NCBI GenBank assembly: GCA_031292565.1
Contig: JARLGW010000011.1
Span: forward strand, 186,001 to 250,000
Length of the DNA stretch: 64,000 nucleotides
Reading direction: 5' to 3'
DNA from: Paludibacteraceae bacterium
GTDB lineage: Bacteria > Bacteroidota > Bacteroidia > Bacteroidales > Paludibacteraceae
Below the pieces are notes generated by a model, which was not told the origin of the DNA, did no database searches, and saw only the letters and a program-made list of their open reading frames with translations. This document shows, one piece after another, positions 48,654 through 58,057 of this stretch. Made by a program: the position numbers and the translations under genes. The first letter of the stretch is position 1. Each line of letters opens with the position of its first letter.

Positions 48654-48986
48654 TTTATAAAAAAAGAAAAAGCTGAAGGCCTGTTGAGAAAACTCCTATT
48701 AATAGGATTTGAGACATTGGCTTTCTTTGTAATCTGCCGTGTTACGAAAACAACCCGAAGGTGCAGCCCGCCATTGAAAACTTAATTTAGAGTCCCGGAA
48801 TTTTTAACTTGTTGAGTTTTCCAATCTCTGCCATCAGCTTCATACAAATGTAAACAAATAAATGGTTCGATCAAACTTTTTACTGCATTATTTTCCCGAA
48901 ATGTTATTTAACATAATGAATGTCATTTTTGGAAAGTATTCGATAATATAGCAAGAAAGAATGAAAGCATGGAAATGTTAAAAGCT

Positions 48987-49014
48987 AAAAAAGCCCTTCT
49001 ATAAGGGCTTTTTT
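48987..49014. terminator. Bidirectional intrinsic terminator
   Basis: AAAAAAGCCCTTCTATAAGGGCTTTTTT between convergent genes. Confidence 0.9.
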
Positions 49015-49082
49015 CTATCTGTTATCAGCTAAAGGATTGATTTCTATGAAATAATAAGATTCGATATTAGCATCTATTCGGC

Positions 49083-50588
49083 CTATTGATGTTCTTCTCG
49101 AAGTAGGTCGTTTACGGTTTTTACAGGGTTAAAGGTCAGAACGGGCACTTCTACAAAGATAGTGTTCCAGTCGCTCATGGCACCGTTCCATAATCCGGGA
49201 AGTTCGAGAGCTTTCAGTTCTTTTCCGTTTTTTGATTTGGAGGAAATAAAGCCTGTGTTTTTGTCCACGTACAAGGTCAGGTCGAACTTGTTGCCTTTGT
49301 AATCTTTGATGCCGCATACTAAATCAACAGGGTTGAAGTGGGTGGCGGTTTTCATTATGGTTACAGAACGCTCGTGATTCATGTCTATTTGAGAGCTTTC
49401 CAATATTTGCGGAGAGATGCTACCATCTTTGTTTACAATAAGATATGGGCCACCTCCTGGTTCTCCTTCGTTTTTCACCATGCCGCATACGCGGATAGGG
49501 CGGTTGAGCTTTCCTTTTAAATAGGAGATAAGTTCTTGCTTGGAGAAAGTGTTTGTCCGTTGGTTTTTATTGAATAACTTTTTTTCGCAGAAATCGATAA
49601 TTTCTTTTAATGATACATCATTAATATTTTCATTATCAAGCTCTTCCAAGTATTTAAACGACTGTTCCTGCAACGAAACCAAGATGCCTGCAATCAATTT
49701 CTTGTAGGTAATGGTGGTTTCTTTCAAGCGGTCGGGCACTACGTTATCAATGTTCTTGATAAACACGATGTCAGCATCCAAGTCGTTGAGGTTTTCAATT
49801 AACGCCCCATGTCCTCCTGGACGGAAAACAGGTTTGCCGTTATCTATAAAGGGTTCGTTGTTACTATCCGCCGCTATGGTGTCGGTGGATTTCTTTTGTT
49901 CTGAAAAGCTTATATTGTATTGAGCATCAAACGCTTTACTGTATTTTTCCAATACATTATCTATGTGGTTGGCAAATAGATCTTTGTGTTCGGTTGAAAC
50001 AGTGAAATGGATGGTCACTTGTTTCCCTCTTTTAGTATATAGAGCACCTTCTACTAGATGTTCCTCTACCGGCGTACGGTTTTCCGTTGGATAACGATGG
50101 AATTTTAATAACCCTTTAGGCAGATGTCCATAATTTAAACCTCCCTGGTTTAATAGGTTTGTAATAATTGTTTTAAATTTTTTTTCTTCCAACAATTTTT
50201 CCAATGATTTACCGTTTAAATTCATGCAAACGGCATTTAAATCGTTGTAGAAGGCGAAAGACCTAATTAGTGTAAAAAAATATTTTTCGAACTCCTTTTC
50301 AGGTTCATTGTAATCAGCATCTAAAAATTCAAACAAATCTTTGAACATCCGGCTGGCAGCTCCGGACGCGGGAACAAATTTTATCACCGTATTGTTTTTC
50401 GATAAATACGTTTCCCAAGCAGATAGAAAAATATTTTTCTCATTGATTTTAAGTATTCCATCTCCAATTTCAGCGGCTTTAGAGATCTTTAAAAATGGAA
50501 ATCCTGTTTTGAATGCATTAAGTTGTTCTTCTATCTTTTGTGTTGAAATAAAAGGTGTGGCTAATAGATTCAAATTGCTTGTATTCAT
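49083..50588 (-). CDS. DUF4301 domain-containing protein
   Basis: FVPASGAASRMFKDLFEFL; RPGGHGALIENLNDLDADIVFIKNIDNVVPD; CGMVKNEGEPGGGPYLIVNKDGS. Confidence 0.9.
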   Translation of the reverse strand: MNTSNLNLLATPFISTQKIEEQLNAFKTGFPFLKISKAAEIGDGILKINEKNIFLSAWETYLSKNNTVIKFVPASGAASRMFKDLFEFLDADYNEPEKEFEKYFFTLIRSFAFYNDLNAVCMNLNGKSLEKLLEEKKFKTIITNLLNQGGLNYGHLPKGLLKFHRYPTENRTPVEEHLVEGALYTKRGKQVTIHFTVSTEHKDLFANHIDNVLEKYSKAFDAQYNISFSEQKKSTDTIAADSNNEPFIDNGKPVFRPGGHGALIENLNDLDADIVFIKNIDNVVPDRLKETTITYKKLIAGILVSLQEQSFKYLEELDNENINDVSLKEIIDFCEKKLFNKNQRTNTFSKQELISYLKGKLNRPIRVCGMVKNEGEPGGGPYLIVNKDGSISPQILESSQIDMNHERSVTIMKTATHFNPVDLVCGIKDYKGNKFDLTLYVDKNTGFISSKSKNGKELKALELPGLWNGAMSDWNTIFVEVPVLTFNPVKTVNDLLREEHQ

Positions 50589-50957
50589 TCCTATTCAGAT
50601 TTAAATTTATTTACATTACAAAGAAACTACTTTTTGTCCATTTTTCTTTATTCTTTAGCTGGATTTTTAATGAAAATGAAGCAATATTCTTTAATAGTTT
50701 TTGGATTTTGAGCAACGATTAATAAAATAAATTTTAAGGTGAAAAATGCAATATCTGATTTCATTTACCTCGTTTTTATAATATTATTAATATATTTGTG
50801 ACCTGAAAATTAGGTGAAATATGTAAAAATGTAGTGATACATTTCGGATACAACACGATGAAGTGTTAAATTATTTATCTAAAATTCTGTAAATCAATCT
50901 TATTTTCTTATGAGAAATGAATACTATAATAATTAACTAACCATTAAATTAAAATCT

Positions 50958-53900
50958 ATGAAAGAAAAAGCTAGTAAACTTATGAGTTTGAGACGCTCGG
51001 TGTTTATGCTTTTATTGTTTGTTTTCAGTGCTTTGCCATTGTTTGCGCAGCAGAAGGAGATTTCCGGTGTTGTTAAAGACGAGAAGGGTGAAACTGTTAT
51101 TGGAGCATCAGTAAAAGTGAAAGGTACTGACATTGGTACTGTATCAGACATCAATGGCGTATTTACATTAAAAGATCTTCCTGCTGATAAGCAGACGTTG
51201 GAAATTTCATACGTGGGTATGGATCCTCAAGAAGTAACCATCAAAGGAGATAAAGTTGACGTTACAATGAAAGAAAAATCCAAAGAATTGGATGCTGTAG
51301 TTGTAACAGGTTATGGATCAACTAAAAAACGTGATTTAGTTACCAGTATTAGTTCTGTAAGTGCAGAAGACTTGAAAAACGTACCGGTAACATCTGCAGC
51401 TGAAGCTTTGGAAGGAAAACTTTCGGGGGTTACTGTTACCCAAACAGAAGGTTCGCCGGATGCTGCTATGAAAATTCGTGTAAGAGGTGGCGGTTCGCTT
51501 ACTCAAAATGCAGAACCTTTATATATTGTGGATGGATTTCCAGTATCTGACATCAGTAATATTTCACCAACAGATATTCAATCGGTTGACGTACTAAAAG
51601 ATGCATCTGCTACAGCAATTTATGGTGCTCAAGGTGCTAATGGTGTAATTATCATTACCACTAAAGATGCAACTCCTGATAAAGATGGTAAATCAAAAAT
51701 ATCTGTAGATTATACAGGATATATCGGTTGGAAAAAAGTTACAAAATCGTTAGATGTGTTAAGTGCTGCCGATTATGTGAAGTTGTGTTATGAAAAAGCA
51801 TACATGATGAATATGAAAACTGCTGGTGCTTATGGAGGAAACTTCATAACTAATGGTGGATTTGATGAAACTATGGCTACCAATTTTTATAATTATTTTG
51901 GCTATAAGGGACATAATAATGGAACTGCATATCCTGATGCTTTTACCTCTTTAAATAGTAATTTAAAGGATCTTACAAATTATGTTTCAGCAAGTGTACC
52001 AAGTACAGATTGGCAAGATCAAACATTTGGTCGTACCGGATTTGTTTCCAACCATAGCATTACAATCTCAGGAGGAAGCAAAACAGCAAACTTTAATGCA
52101 AGCTACAATAATGTGTATGATAAAGCTATTTTAGTCGGGTCGGATTATCGTAGAGATAATTTAGCTTTGAAAGCTACATTTAGTCCACTACAACCTTTGA
52201 AGTTAGGTTTTAGTACTCGTTATTCTGATACAAGAGTTAACGGTTCGGGAACAAACTCAGTAAATGATGCCGGGTCCAATTCCGTGTCACGTTTAAGAAA
52301 CTGTATTGCATATACTCCAATAGCACTTTTAACTCAGATTACAGGTGAATCTGATGATGCAAGTAGTTTAGGTAATTTGTACAATCCATTGAGATCTATT
52401 GCAGATAACTATCAATACAAACAAGATACACGTTTTAATATTAGCGGCTTTGCATCTTATGAATTTATGAAGGGTTTGACTGGTCGTTCCGAAGTCGGTT
52501 TTGAATCAGATAATGTAAATACAAATCGTTACTACGGTTTAACTTCCTATTATGCAAACAACAACCAAATTGTAGGAACTCTAGGTGGAACAGCTGCAAT
52601 TATAAATACTAAGGATCAGAAAACAAAATTTAGAAATGCCAATACTGTAACATACGAAAAACGTATCAACAAAAAGCATAACCTATCGGCTATGGTGGGT
52701 GAAGAAATGATTATCAATAAAGAAGAATTATATACATTGGATGGTTTTGGTTATGATTCTACTTATACAGGTCAGGATTGTTTCAAACATTTTTCTCAAG
52801 GTTCCGGTTATTTAACTTCTAACTACATTGAACCAAAAGATAATCAATTGTCTTTCTTTGGTAGAGGTAATTACGACTATAAAGGCCGTTACTATGTTAC
52901 CGGTACCTTACGTGCAGATGGTTCTACTCGTTTTGCAAAAGGCAATCAATGGGGACTGTTCCCTTCTTTGGCTGGTGCATGGAGAGCTTCTGATGAGGAA
53001 TTTATGAAAGGGTTTAAAGAAAAAACAACCTTGTCTAACTTGAAAGTTCGCTTAAGTTATGGTATGGCTGGTAATAACAATGTTGACTTGGGAGCTTTAC
53101 AGCAACCTTATTATTCTTTCGTGTCAACAAGTATTTTGACAGGAACTCAAAATGTGTTAGAATCAAAAAATCCTGATAATGGAAATATTCTTGGAAATGA
53201 AAATCTAAAATGGGAAACCACTATTACGCGTGACTTCGGTTTTGATTATGGTTTCTTGAAAGATCGGATTACGGGTGCTTTTGATATTTATTGGAACAAC
53301 ACCAAGAATTTGATTGTAATGTATAAATTGCCTTATGGGTATGATTATGAATATAGAAATGTAGGTTCTACTACAAATAAAGGGGCTGAAGCTTCTATCA
53401 AAGCTGTTATTTTGGACAAGAGAACTAAAACCCAAAACTATGGACTTGATTTTAGTTTCAACATCAACGCCAATGTAACAAGAATTAAAGATTTAGGTGG
53501 TTTGGATACTATTTATGCCGGAACTAATTGTTTTAGTAACGAAAACATGAACAATGGTTCGGAATATATCGTTACCGTAGGTGGTAAAACAGGTGATATC
53601 TTTGGTTACAAAGTAGATGGTTACTATACAGCTAATGATTTTACTGCTTATAATACAAGTGATGGTACTTGGACGTTAAAATCAGGAGTTCCAGTGATGA
53701 ATGTTTTTGGTACAGCATCCACAGCATTAGCTGCTCCAGGTATGATCAAGTTTAAAGATTTGAATGGTGATGGTATCCTTGATTCAAAAGATAGAACTGT
53801 AATTGGTAATACACAACCATTGTTTACCGGTGGTTTCTCATTAAACGGTCATTATGGTAACTTTGATATTTCGGCAAACTTCAACTATTCTTATGGTAAT

Positions 53901-54392
53901 GATGTGCTGAATATGAATAAAATCGAATCAACTACTCTCACCGATAAAAGTTATATGAGAAACTGTACTGCCGAAGTAGCTTCAGGTAGCAGATATACTT
54001 TGTTTACTGATGATGGTGTGTATCTTCCTGCTAAGTATAGCGGATCTGATCTTATAAATCAATTAAATAGCTTAAATGCAGGTGCTTCTATTTGGTCTCC
54101 TATCATGCCTGGTTATGTAGTGTCTGATTGGGCTGTTGAAGATGGTTCTTTCTTACGTTTCTCTTCATTAACTGTAGGATATACTATGCCGTCTAAAATT
54201 ATCCGCAAATTAAAAATACAGAAACTTCGTTTCTTCGTAACAGCTTCTAATTTGTGGTTGTGGACTAATTACTCAGGATTTGATCCAGAAGTAGATACTC
54301 GTAGTAGCTCGAACCCATTGACTACCGGTGTGGATTATTCTGCATATCCTAAGAGTAAAGGCTTTAACGTAGGTCTCAATTTATCATTCTAA
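50958..54392 (+). CDS. SusC/RagA family TonB-linked outer membrane transporter
   Basis: Carboxypeptidase-like N-terminal domain, LDAVVVTGYGSTKKRDLV plug, ATAIYGAQGANGVIIITTK, C-terminal barrel. Confidence 0.97.
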   Translation: MKEKASKLMSLRRSVFMLLLFVFSALPLFAQQKEISGVVKDEKGETVIGASVKVKGTDIGTVSDINGVFTLKDLPADKQTLEISYVGMDPQEVTIKGDKVDVTMKEKSKELDAVVVTGYGSTKKRDLVTSISSVSAEDLKNVPVTSAAEALEGKLSGVTVTQTEGSPDAAMKIRVRGGGSLTQNAEPLYIVDGFPVSDISNISPTDIQSVDVLKDASATAIYGAQGANGVIIITTKDATPDKDGKSKISVDYTGYIGWKKVTKSLDVLSAADYVKLCYEKAYMMNMKTAGAYGGNFITNGGFDETMATNFYNYFGYKGHNNGTAYPDAFTSLNSNLKDLTNYVSASVPSTDWQDQTFGRTGFVSNHSITISGGSKTANFNASYNNVYDKAILVGSDYRRDNLALKATFSPLQPLKLGFSTRYSDTRVNGSGTNSVNDAGSNSVSRLRNCIAYTPIALLTQITGESDDASSLGNLYNPLRSIADNYQYKQDTRFNISGFASYEFMKGLTGRSEVGFESDNVNTNRYYGLTSYYANNNQIVGTLGGTAAIINTKDQKTKFRNANTVTYEKRINKKHNLSAMVGEEMIINKEELYTLDGFGYDSTYTGQDCFKHFSQGSGYLTSNYIEPKDNQLSFFGRGNYDYKGRYYVTGTLRADGSTRFAKGNQWGLFPSLAGAWRASDEEFMKGFKEKTTLSNLKVRLSYGMAGNNNVDLGALQQPYYSFVSTSILTGTQNVLESKNPDNGNILGNENLKWETTITRDFGFDYGFLKDRITGAFDIYWNNTKNLIVMYKLPYGYDYEYRNVGSTTNKGAEASIKAVILDKRTKTQNYGLDFSFNINANVTRIKDLGGLDTIYAGTNCFSNENMNNGSEYIVTVGGKTGDIFGYKVDGYYTANDFTAYNTSDGTWTLKSGVPVMNVFGTASTALAAPGMIKFKDLNGDGILDSKDRTVIGNTQPLFTGGFSLNGHYGNFDISANFNYSYGNDVLNMNKIESTTLTDKSYMRNCTAEVASGSRYTLFTDDGVYLPAKYSGSDLINQLNSLNAGASIWSPIMPGYVVSDWAVEDGSFLRFSSLTVGYTMPSKIIRKLKIQKLRFFVTASNLWLWTNYSGFDPEVDTRSSSNPLTTGVDYSAYPKSKGFNVGLNLSF

Positions 54393-54417
54393 CGAAATAA
54401 AATTAATGCTGTAAAAT

Positions 54418-56334
54418 ATGAAAAAACTGGTAAAATATATATTAATCTTCGCGGGGCTAATTTCATTAGCTTCGTGTAAAGATTTTTGGGCGACAGATTC
54501 TGAGTCGTCATTAACAAGCGAAACCGTATATAAAAGTCAGGCGTTAACAGAACAGGCTGTACTTGGTATATATGATATTATCGGGGAAGATAAGTCATAT
54601 CGAAATCGGTTGGCCGGTTCGTATGCAGGTTATAATACCGATATTGAAAAATCCACTAAATTAGGCGATTATAGTACTACGTGGACTAACTCTGATGTAG
54701 GTAACAGTTATAAAGGTGCTGATTGTTGGGGTTGGTTGTTCAAAGGTGTAGAGCGCGCAAACCTTTGTATTAACGGGATGGAAGTGTACTCTGATACAAC
54801 AAAAGCAAAATTTGCATACCTTTTGGCTGAAGCATTAACGATGAGAGCCTTTTTATATAACGACATAGTTAAATTGTGGGGAGATGTTCCTTATCGTTTT
54901 GAACCGATGACGGATGCTAATAAATATTCACCAAAGGTGGATAGAAACTTAATATATGAACGATTACTTTCTGATTTGGCAAGAGCTGAAAAATTGTTAA
55001 ATGGAAATTGGAAGGCTTCAGGTACGGTGGAACGTATTAACCTTGCATTTGTTAAAGGGTTAAGAGCTCGTATTGCCTTGATGTATGCCGGTTACGCTTT
55101 GCGTCCTGCACAAGTAGTACAGGGTGGAAGTAGTAGCTATGGAGTTCAGTTAAATATTAAGGATGATGCCAAAAGAAAAGCTTTATATCAAATTGCCATG
55201 AATGAATGTGCTGATGTTATGGCTAATAGTGGCAAAAGTTTAGAACCAGTTTATCAAAATATTTTTTATAAACAATGTCAAGGTACAGTTTCTTATTCTA
55301 GTTCCGAATCATTATTTGAATTGCCATTCTCTGATGCACGCGGACAGGTTGTAAATTTGTGCGGGCTTAAAACTGATGCTGTTTGTGGTGGCCATTTGAA
55401 GAACTATGCTAGCGGACATTCTGCGGGAGGTAATATAACGATACTTCCAGGATACTATTATAGCTTTGATCCAGCTGATACAAGACGTGACGTAACCGCG
55501 AGTGTTTATAAATGGACTTATTTAAGAGCAGATTCAAGTGATGTAGATGCTGTTAAGGCTCAATATGGAACCACTCCAATCTTGTGGCAAAAAGTGCAAT
55601 CAATAGATAAATTGTCATTAGCTAAATGGCGTTTTGAATGGATGGCAAAAACTCCAACTACATCAACAGCTGATGATGGTGTTAATTTCTGTGTGATGCG
55701 TTATGCCGATATTCTGTTAATGTACGCGGAAGCTACAATTGGTGGTATTACCGGGAATGTTCCTGATGGAGCAGATCCATCCTCAGGTCTTGCTGCGTTA
55801 AATCAGATTCGTAGCAGAGCTGGTGTTGCTACATTAGCTTCGTATGACATAAATTCCATCATAGACGAACGTGCCTTCGAATTTGCCGGTGAAGGTATTC
55901 GCAAATACGATTTAATGCGTTGGGGATTGTTGAAAACAAAGATGGATAAAGCAGTTCAAGATGTTATAACGTATTTGGCAACTACGAATACGAATACATT
56001 CCCTATGTCTAAAATATATATTCAGTACACAGCTGATGCAACACTTACGTCAGATGGAAGTATCGCATATAAAATCTCAAATATTTACGGAAATAAACCG
56101 GGTGAAACAACCAAACCTTCGGGTACTTGGAAATCTAAATCCTTTGTTGGAAATTTGGATTCAAGCGGAAAACAAATTATAAAAACATTCGTTTATTATA
56201 CTTATAATAGAAACAATAACGATGCTTCTACTACATCTGCAAATCCTGATTTGAGACAATTGTGGCCAATATTCCAAAGTAACATTAATCCAAGTAATGG
56301 TTCTTTGTGGAATGATTATGGATATCCAAACTAG
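54418..56334 (+). CDS. SusD/RagB family nutrient-binding lipoprotein
   Basis: Lipobox SLASCKDFW; AEALTMRAFLYNDIVKLWGDVPY; LNQIRSRAGV; DERAFEFAGEGIRKYDLMRWG. Confidence 0.97.
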   Translation: MKKLVKYILIFAGLISLASCKDFWATDSESSLTSETVYKSQALTEQAVLGIYDIIGEDKSYRNRLAGSYAGYNTDIEKSTKLGDYSTTWTNSDVGNSYKGADCWGWLFKGVERANLCINGMEVYSDTTKAKFAYLLAEALTMRAFLYNDIVKLWGDVPYRFEPMTDANKYSPKVDRNLIYERLLSDLARAEKLLNGNWKASGTVERINLAFVKGLRARIALMYAGYALRPAQVVQGGSSSYGVQLNIKDDAKRKALYQIAMNECADVMANSGKSLEPVYQNIFYKQCQGTVSYSSSESLFELPFSDARGQVVNLCGLKTDAVCGGHLKNYASGHSAGGNITILPGYYYSFDPADTRRDVTASVYKWTYLRADSSDVDAVKAQYGTTPILWQKVQSIDKLSLAKWRFEWMAKTPTTSTADDGVNFCVMRYADILLMYAEATIGGITGNVPDGADPSSGLAALNQIRSRAGVATLASYDINSIIDERAFEFAGEGIRKYDLMRWGLLKTKMDKAVQDVITYLATTNTNTFPMSKIYIQYTADATLTSDGSIAYKISNIYGNKPGETTKPSGTWKSKSFVGNLDSSGKQIIKTFVYYTYNRNNNDASTTSANPDLRQLWPIFQSNINPSNGSLWNDYGYPN

Positions 56335-56359
56335 AATTTGTTGTTAAATCATTATAATT

Positions 56360-56391
56360 AAAAAAGGATGCTTATCTTAGCATCCTTTTTT
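56360..56391 (+). terminator. Intrinsic terminator after susD
   Basis: AAAAAAGGATGCTTATCTTAGCATCCTTTTTT. Confidence 0.9.
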
Positions 56392-56460
56392 AATATGTAA
56401 TAAAATGAATACATATTCGTTATATCATTATGAGAAACTCTATATCTTAATATTGCAACA

Positions 56461-57969
56461 ATGAAATTATTAAAATGTATTGCTGTTTTTGCTTTTGTCT
56501 TTTTTTCCTTTTCATGTAAGGACAAAAAGGATGATAATTCTTCTACATCCACAACTACCACTCCCTCATCATCAAGTGCAAATACTCTAGCTTTTCCTCA
56601 TGCCGAAGGTGGTGGAAAATACTCGGTAGGAGGACGTGGAGGTGAGGTTTATTATGTTACCAATTTAAGTGATGATGGAAATGTTGGAAGTTTTCGTTAT
56701 GCAGTAGGTCAGACTGGAGCCCGGACTGTGATATTTAAAGTTTCCGGTACCATTCAATTAACGCGGAGATTGGAAATTACACATCCGAATATAACCATTG
56801 CTGGGCAAACGGCTCCCGGAAATGGAATAACTATACGTGATTACCCTGTTTATATAGCAGCGGATAACGTGATTGTACGCTTTATACGTTTTAGAATGGG
56901 CGATGTTACTGATATGCAGGATGATGCATTGGGTGCGCAAGGAACTAAAAATGTGATAGTAGATCATTGTACCATGAGTTGGAGCACCGATGAGTGCGGT
57001 TCGTTTTATAATAATACCGATTTTACATTGCAATGGAGTATTCTTTCAGAAAGTTTAAACAACTCTGTTCATGATAAAGGAATTCATGGTTATGGTGGAA
57101 TTTGGGGAGGTAATGATGCGTCTTTTCATCATAATTTGTTAGCGCATCATAATAGCCGTAATCCACGCTTTGATCATGATTGTATCTCTATATTAAGAGG
57201 CCCTATTGATTTTGAAAACAATGTTATTTATAACTGGGGGGAAAATGGTTCTTATGGAGGCGAAAACAGGCGAATAAATATTGTTAACAATTACTATAAA
57301 TCTGGGCCTGCTACAAGTGCAAAATATAGAATTTTTAATGCCGTAGCATATGATTCTATTGGCTTTTGTGATGTAGAATATAATACAGCCGGCAGTTATT
57401 ACATAAATGGTAACTATATGAATGGTTATCCTGCAGTAACGGCCGATAACTGGAGCAACAACGGAGTGCAATTAAGAAGTGGAGGTACTACAGCTTTTGC
57501 CACATTTGTTTCAAAATGTAAAGTTTCTTCTCCTTTTGCTATGGCAACTGTAAATTCACAATCCACAACTATAAATTCACAAACAGCCGAAGCTGCCTAT
57601 CAAAGCGTGTTATCTTATGCCGGTGCAAACTATGTTAGAGATGCTATTGATAAACGGATTATAAACGAAGTAACAAATGGTACATATACATATACTGGTT
57701 CGAAAGGAAGTACCGGCGGGTTAATTGATAGTCAGGCTGATGTAAAAGACAACCCTTCTGGTGGATGGCTTGAAACTGCAGGTGTAATACAAGCAAACTC
57801 AAGCGTGGTGGACTCCGATGGTGATGGCATGCCCGATGCGTGGGAGGATGCTCATGGCTTAAACAAGAACATTAAAGATGATGGTGCAACAACTACGCTA
57901 AGTGGTGGTACTTACACTAATTTGGAAGTGTACCTAAATAGCTTGGTAGAAAGTTTGTATCCATATTAA
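56461..57969 (+). CDS. Pectate lyase-like lipoprotein (PL1-type parallel beta-helix)
   Basis: Lipobox FSFSCKDKKDD; AFPHAEGGGKYSVGGRGGEVYYVTNLSDDGNVGSFRYAV; VDHCTMSWSTDE. Confidence 0.87.
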   Translation: MKLLKCIAVFAFVFFSFSCKDKKDDNSSTSTTTTPSSSSANTLAFPHAEGGGKYSVGGRGGEVYYVTNLSDDGNVGSFRYAVGQTGARTVIFKVSGTIQLTRRLEITHPNITIAGQTAPGNGITIRDYPVYIAADNVIVRFIRFRMGDVTDMQDDALGAQGTKNVIVDHCTMSWSTDECGSFYNNTDFTLQWSILSESLNNSVHDKGIHGYGGIWGGNDASFHHNLLAHHNSRNPRFDHDCISILRGPIDFENNVIYNWGENGSYGGENRRINIVNNYYKSGPATSAKYRIFNAVAYDSIGFCDVEYNTAGSYYINGNYMNGYPAVTADNWSNNGVQLRSGGTTAFATFVSKCKVSSPFAMATVNSQSTTINSQTAEAAYQSVLSYAGANYVRDAIDKRIINEVTNGTYTYTGSKGSTGGLIDSQADVKDNPSGGWLETAGVIQANSSVVDSDGDGMPDAWEDAHGLNKNIKDDGATTTLSGGTYTNLEVYLNSLVESLYPY

Positions 57970-58010
57970 ATTTTAATTAAAGAATTAATAATTTAATTAA
58001 ATCAATTTTT

Positions 58011-58018
58011 TACATTTG
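58011..58018 (+). promoter_or_regulatory. Promoter -7 element (TACATTTG) before the 771-aa gene
   Basis: TAnnTTTG match 40 bp before ATG 58058. Confidence 0.4.
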
Positions 58019-58057
58019 CACCAAATTAATAATTTATAAATCTTAATAATTTAATGT

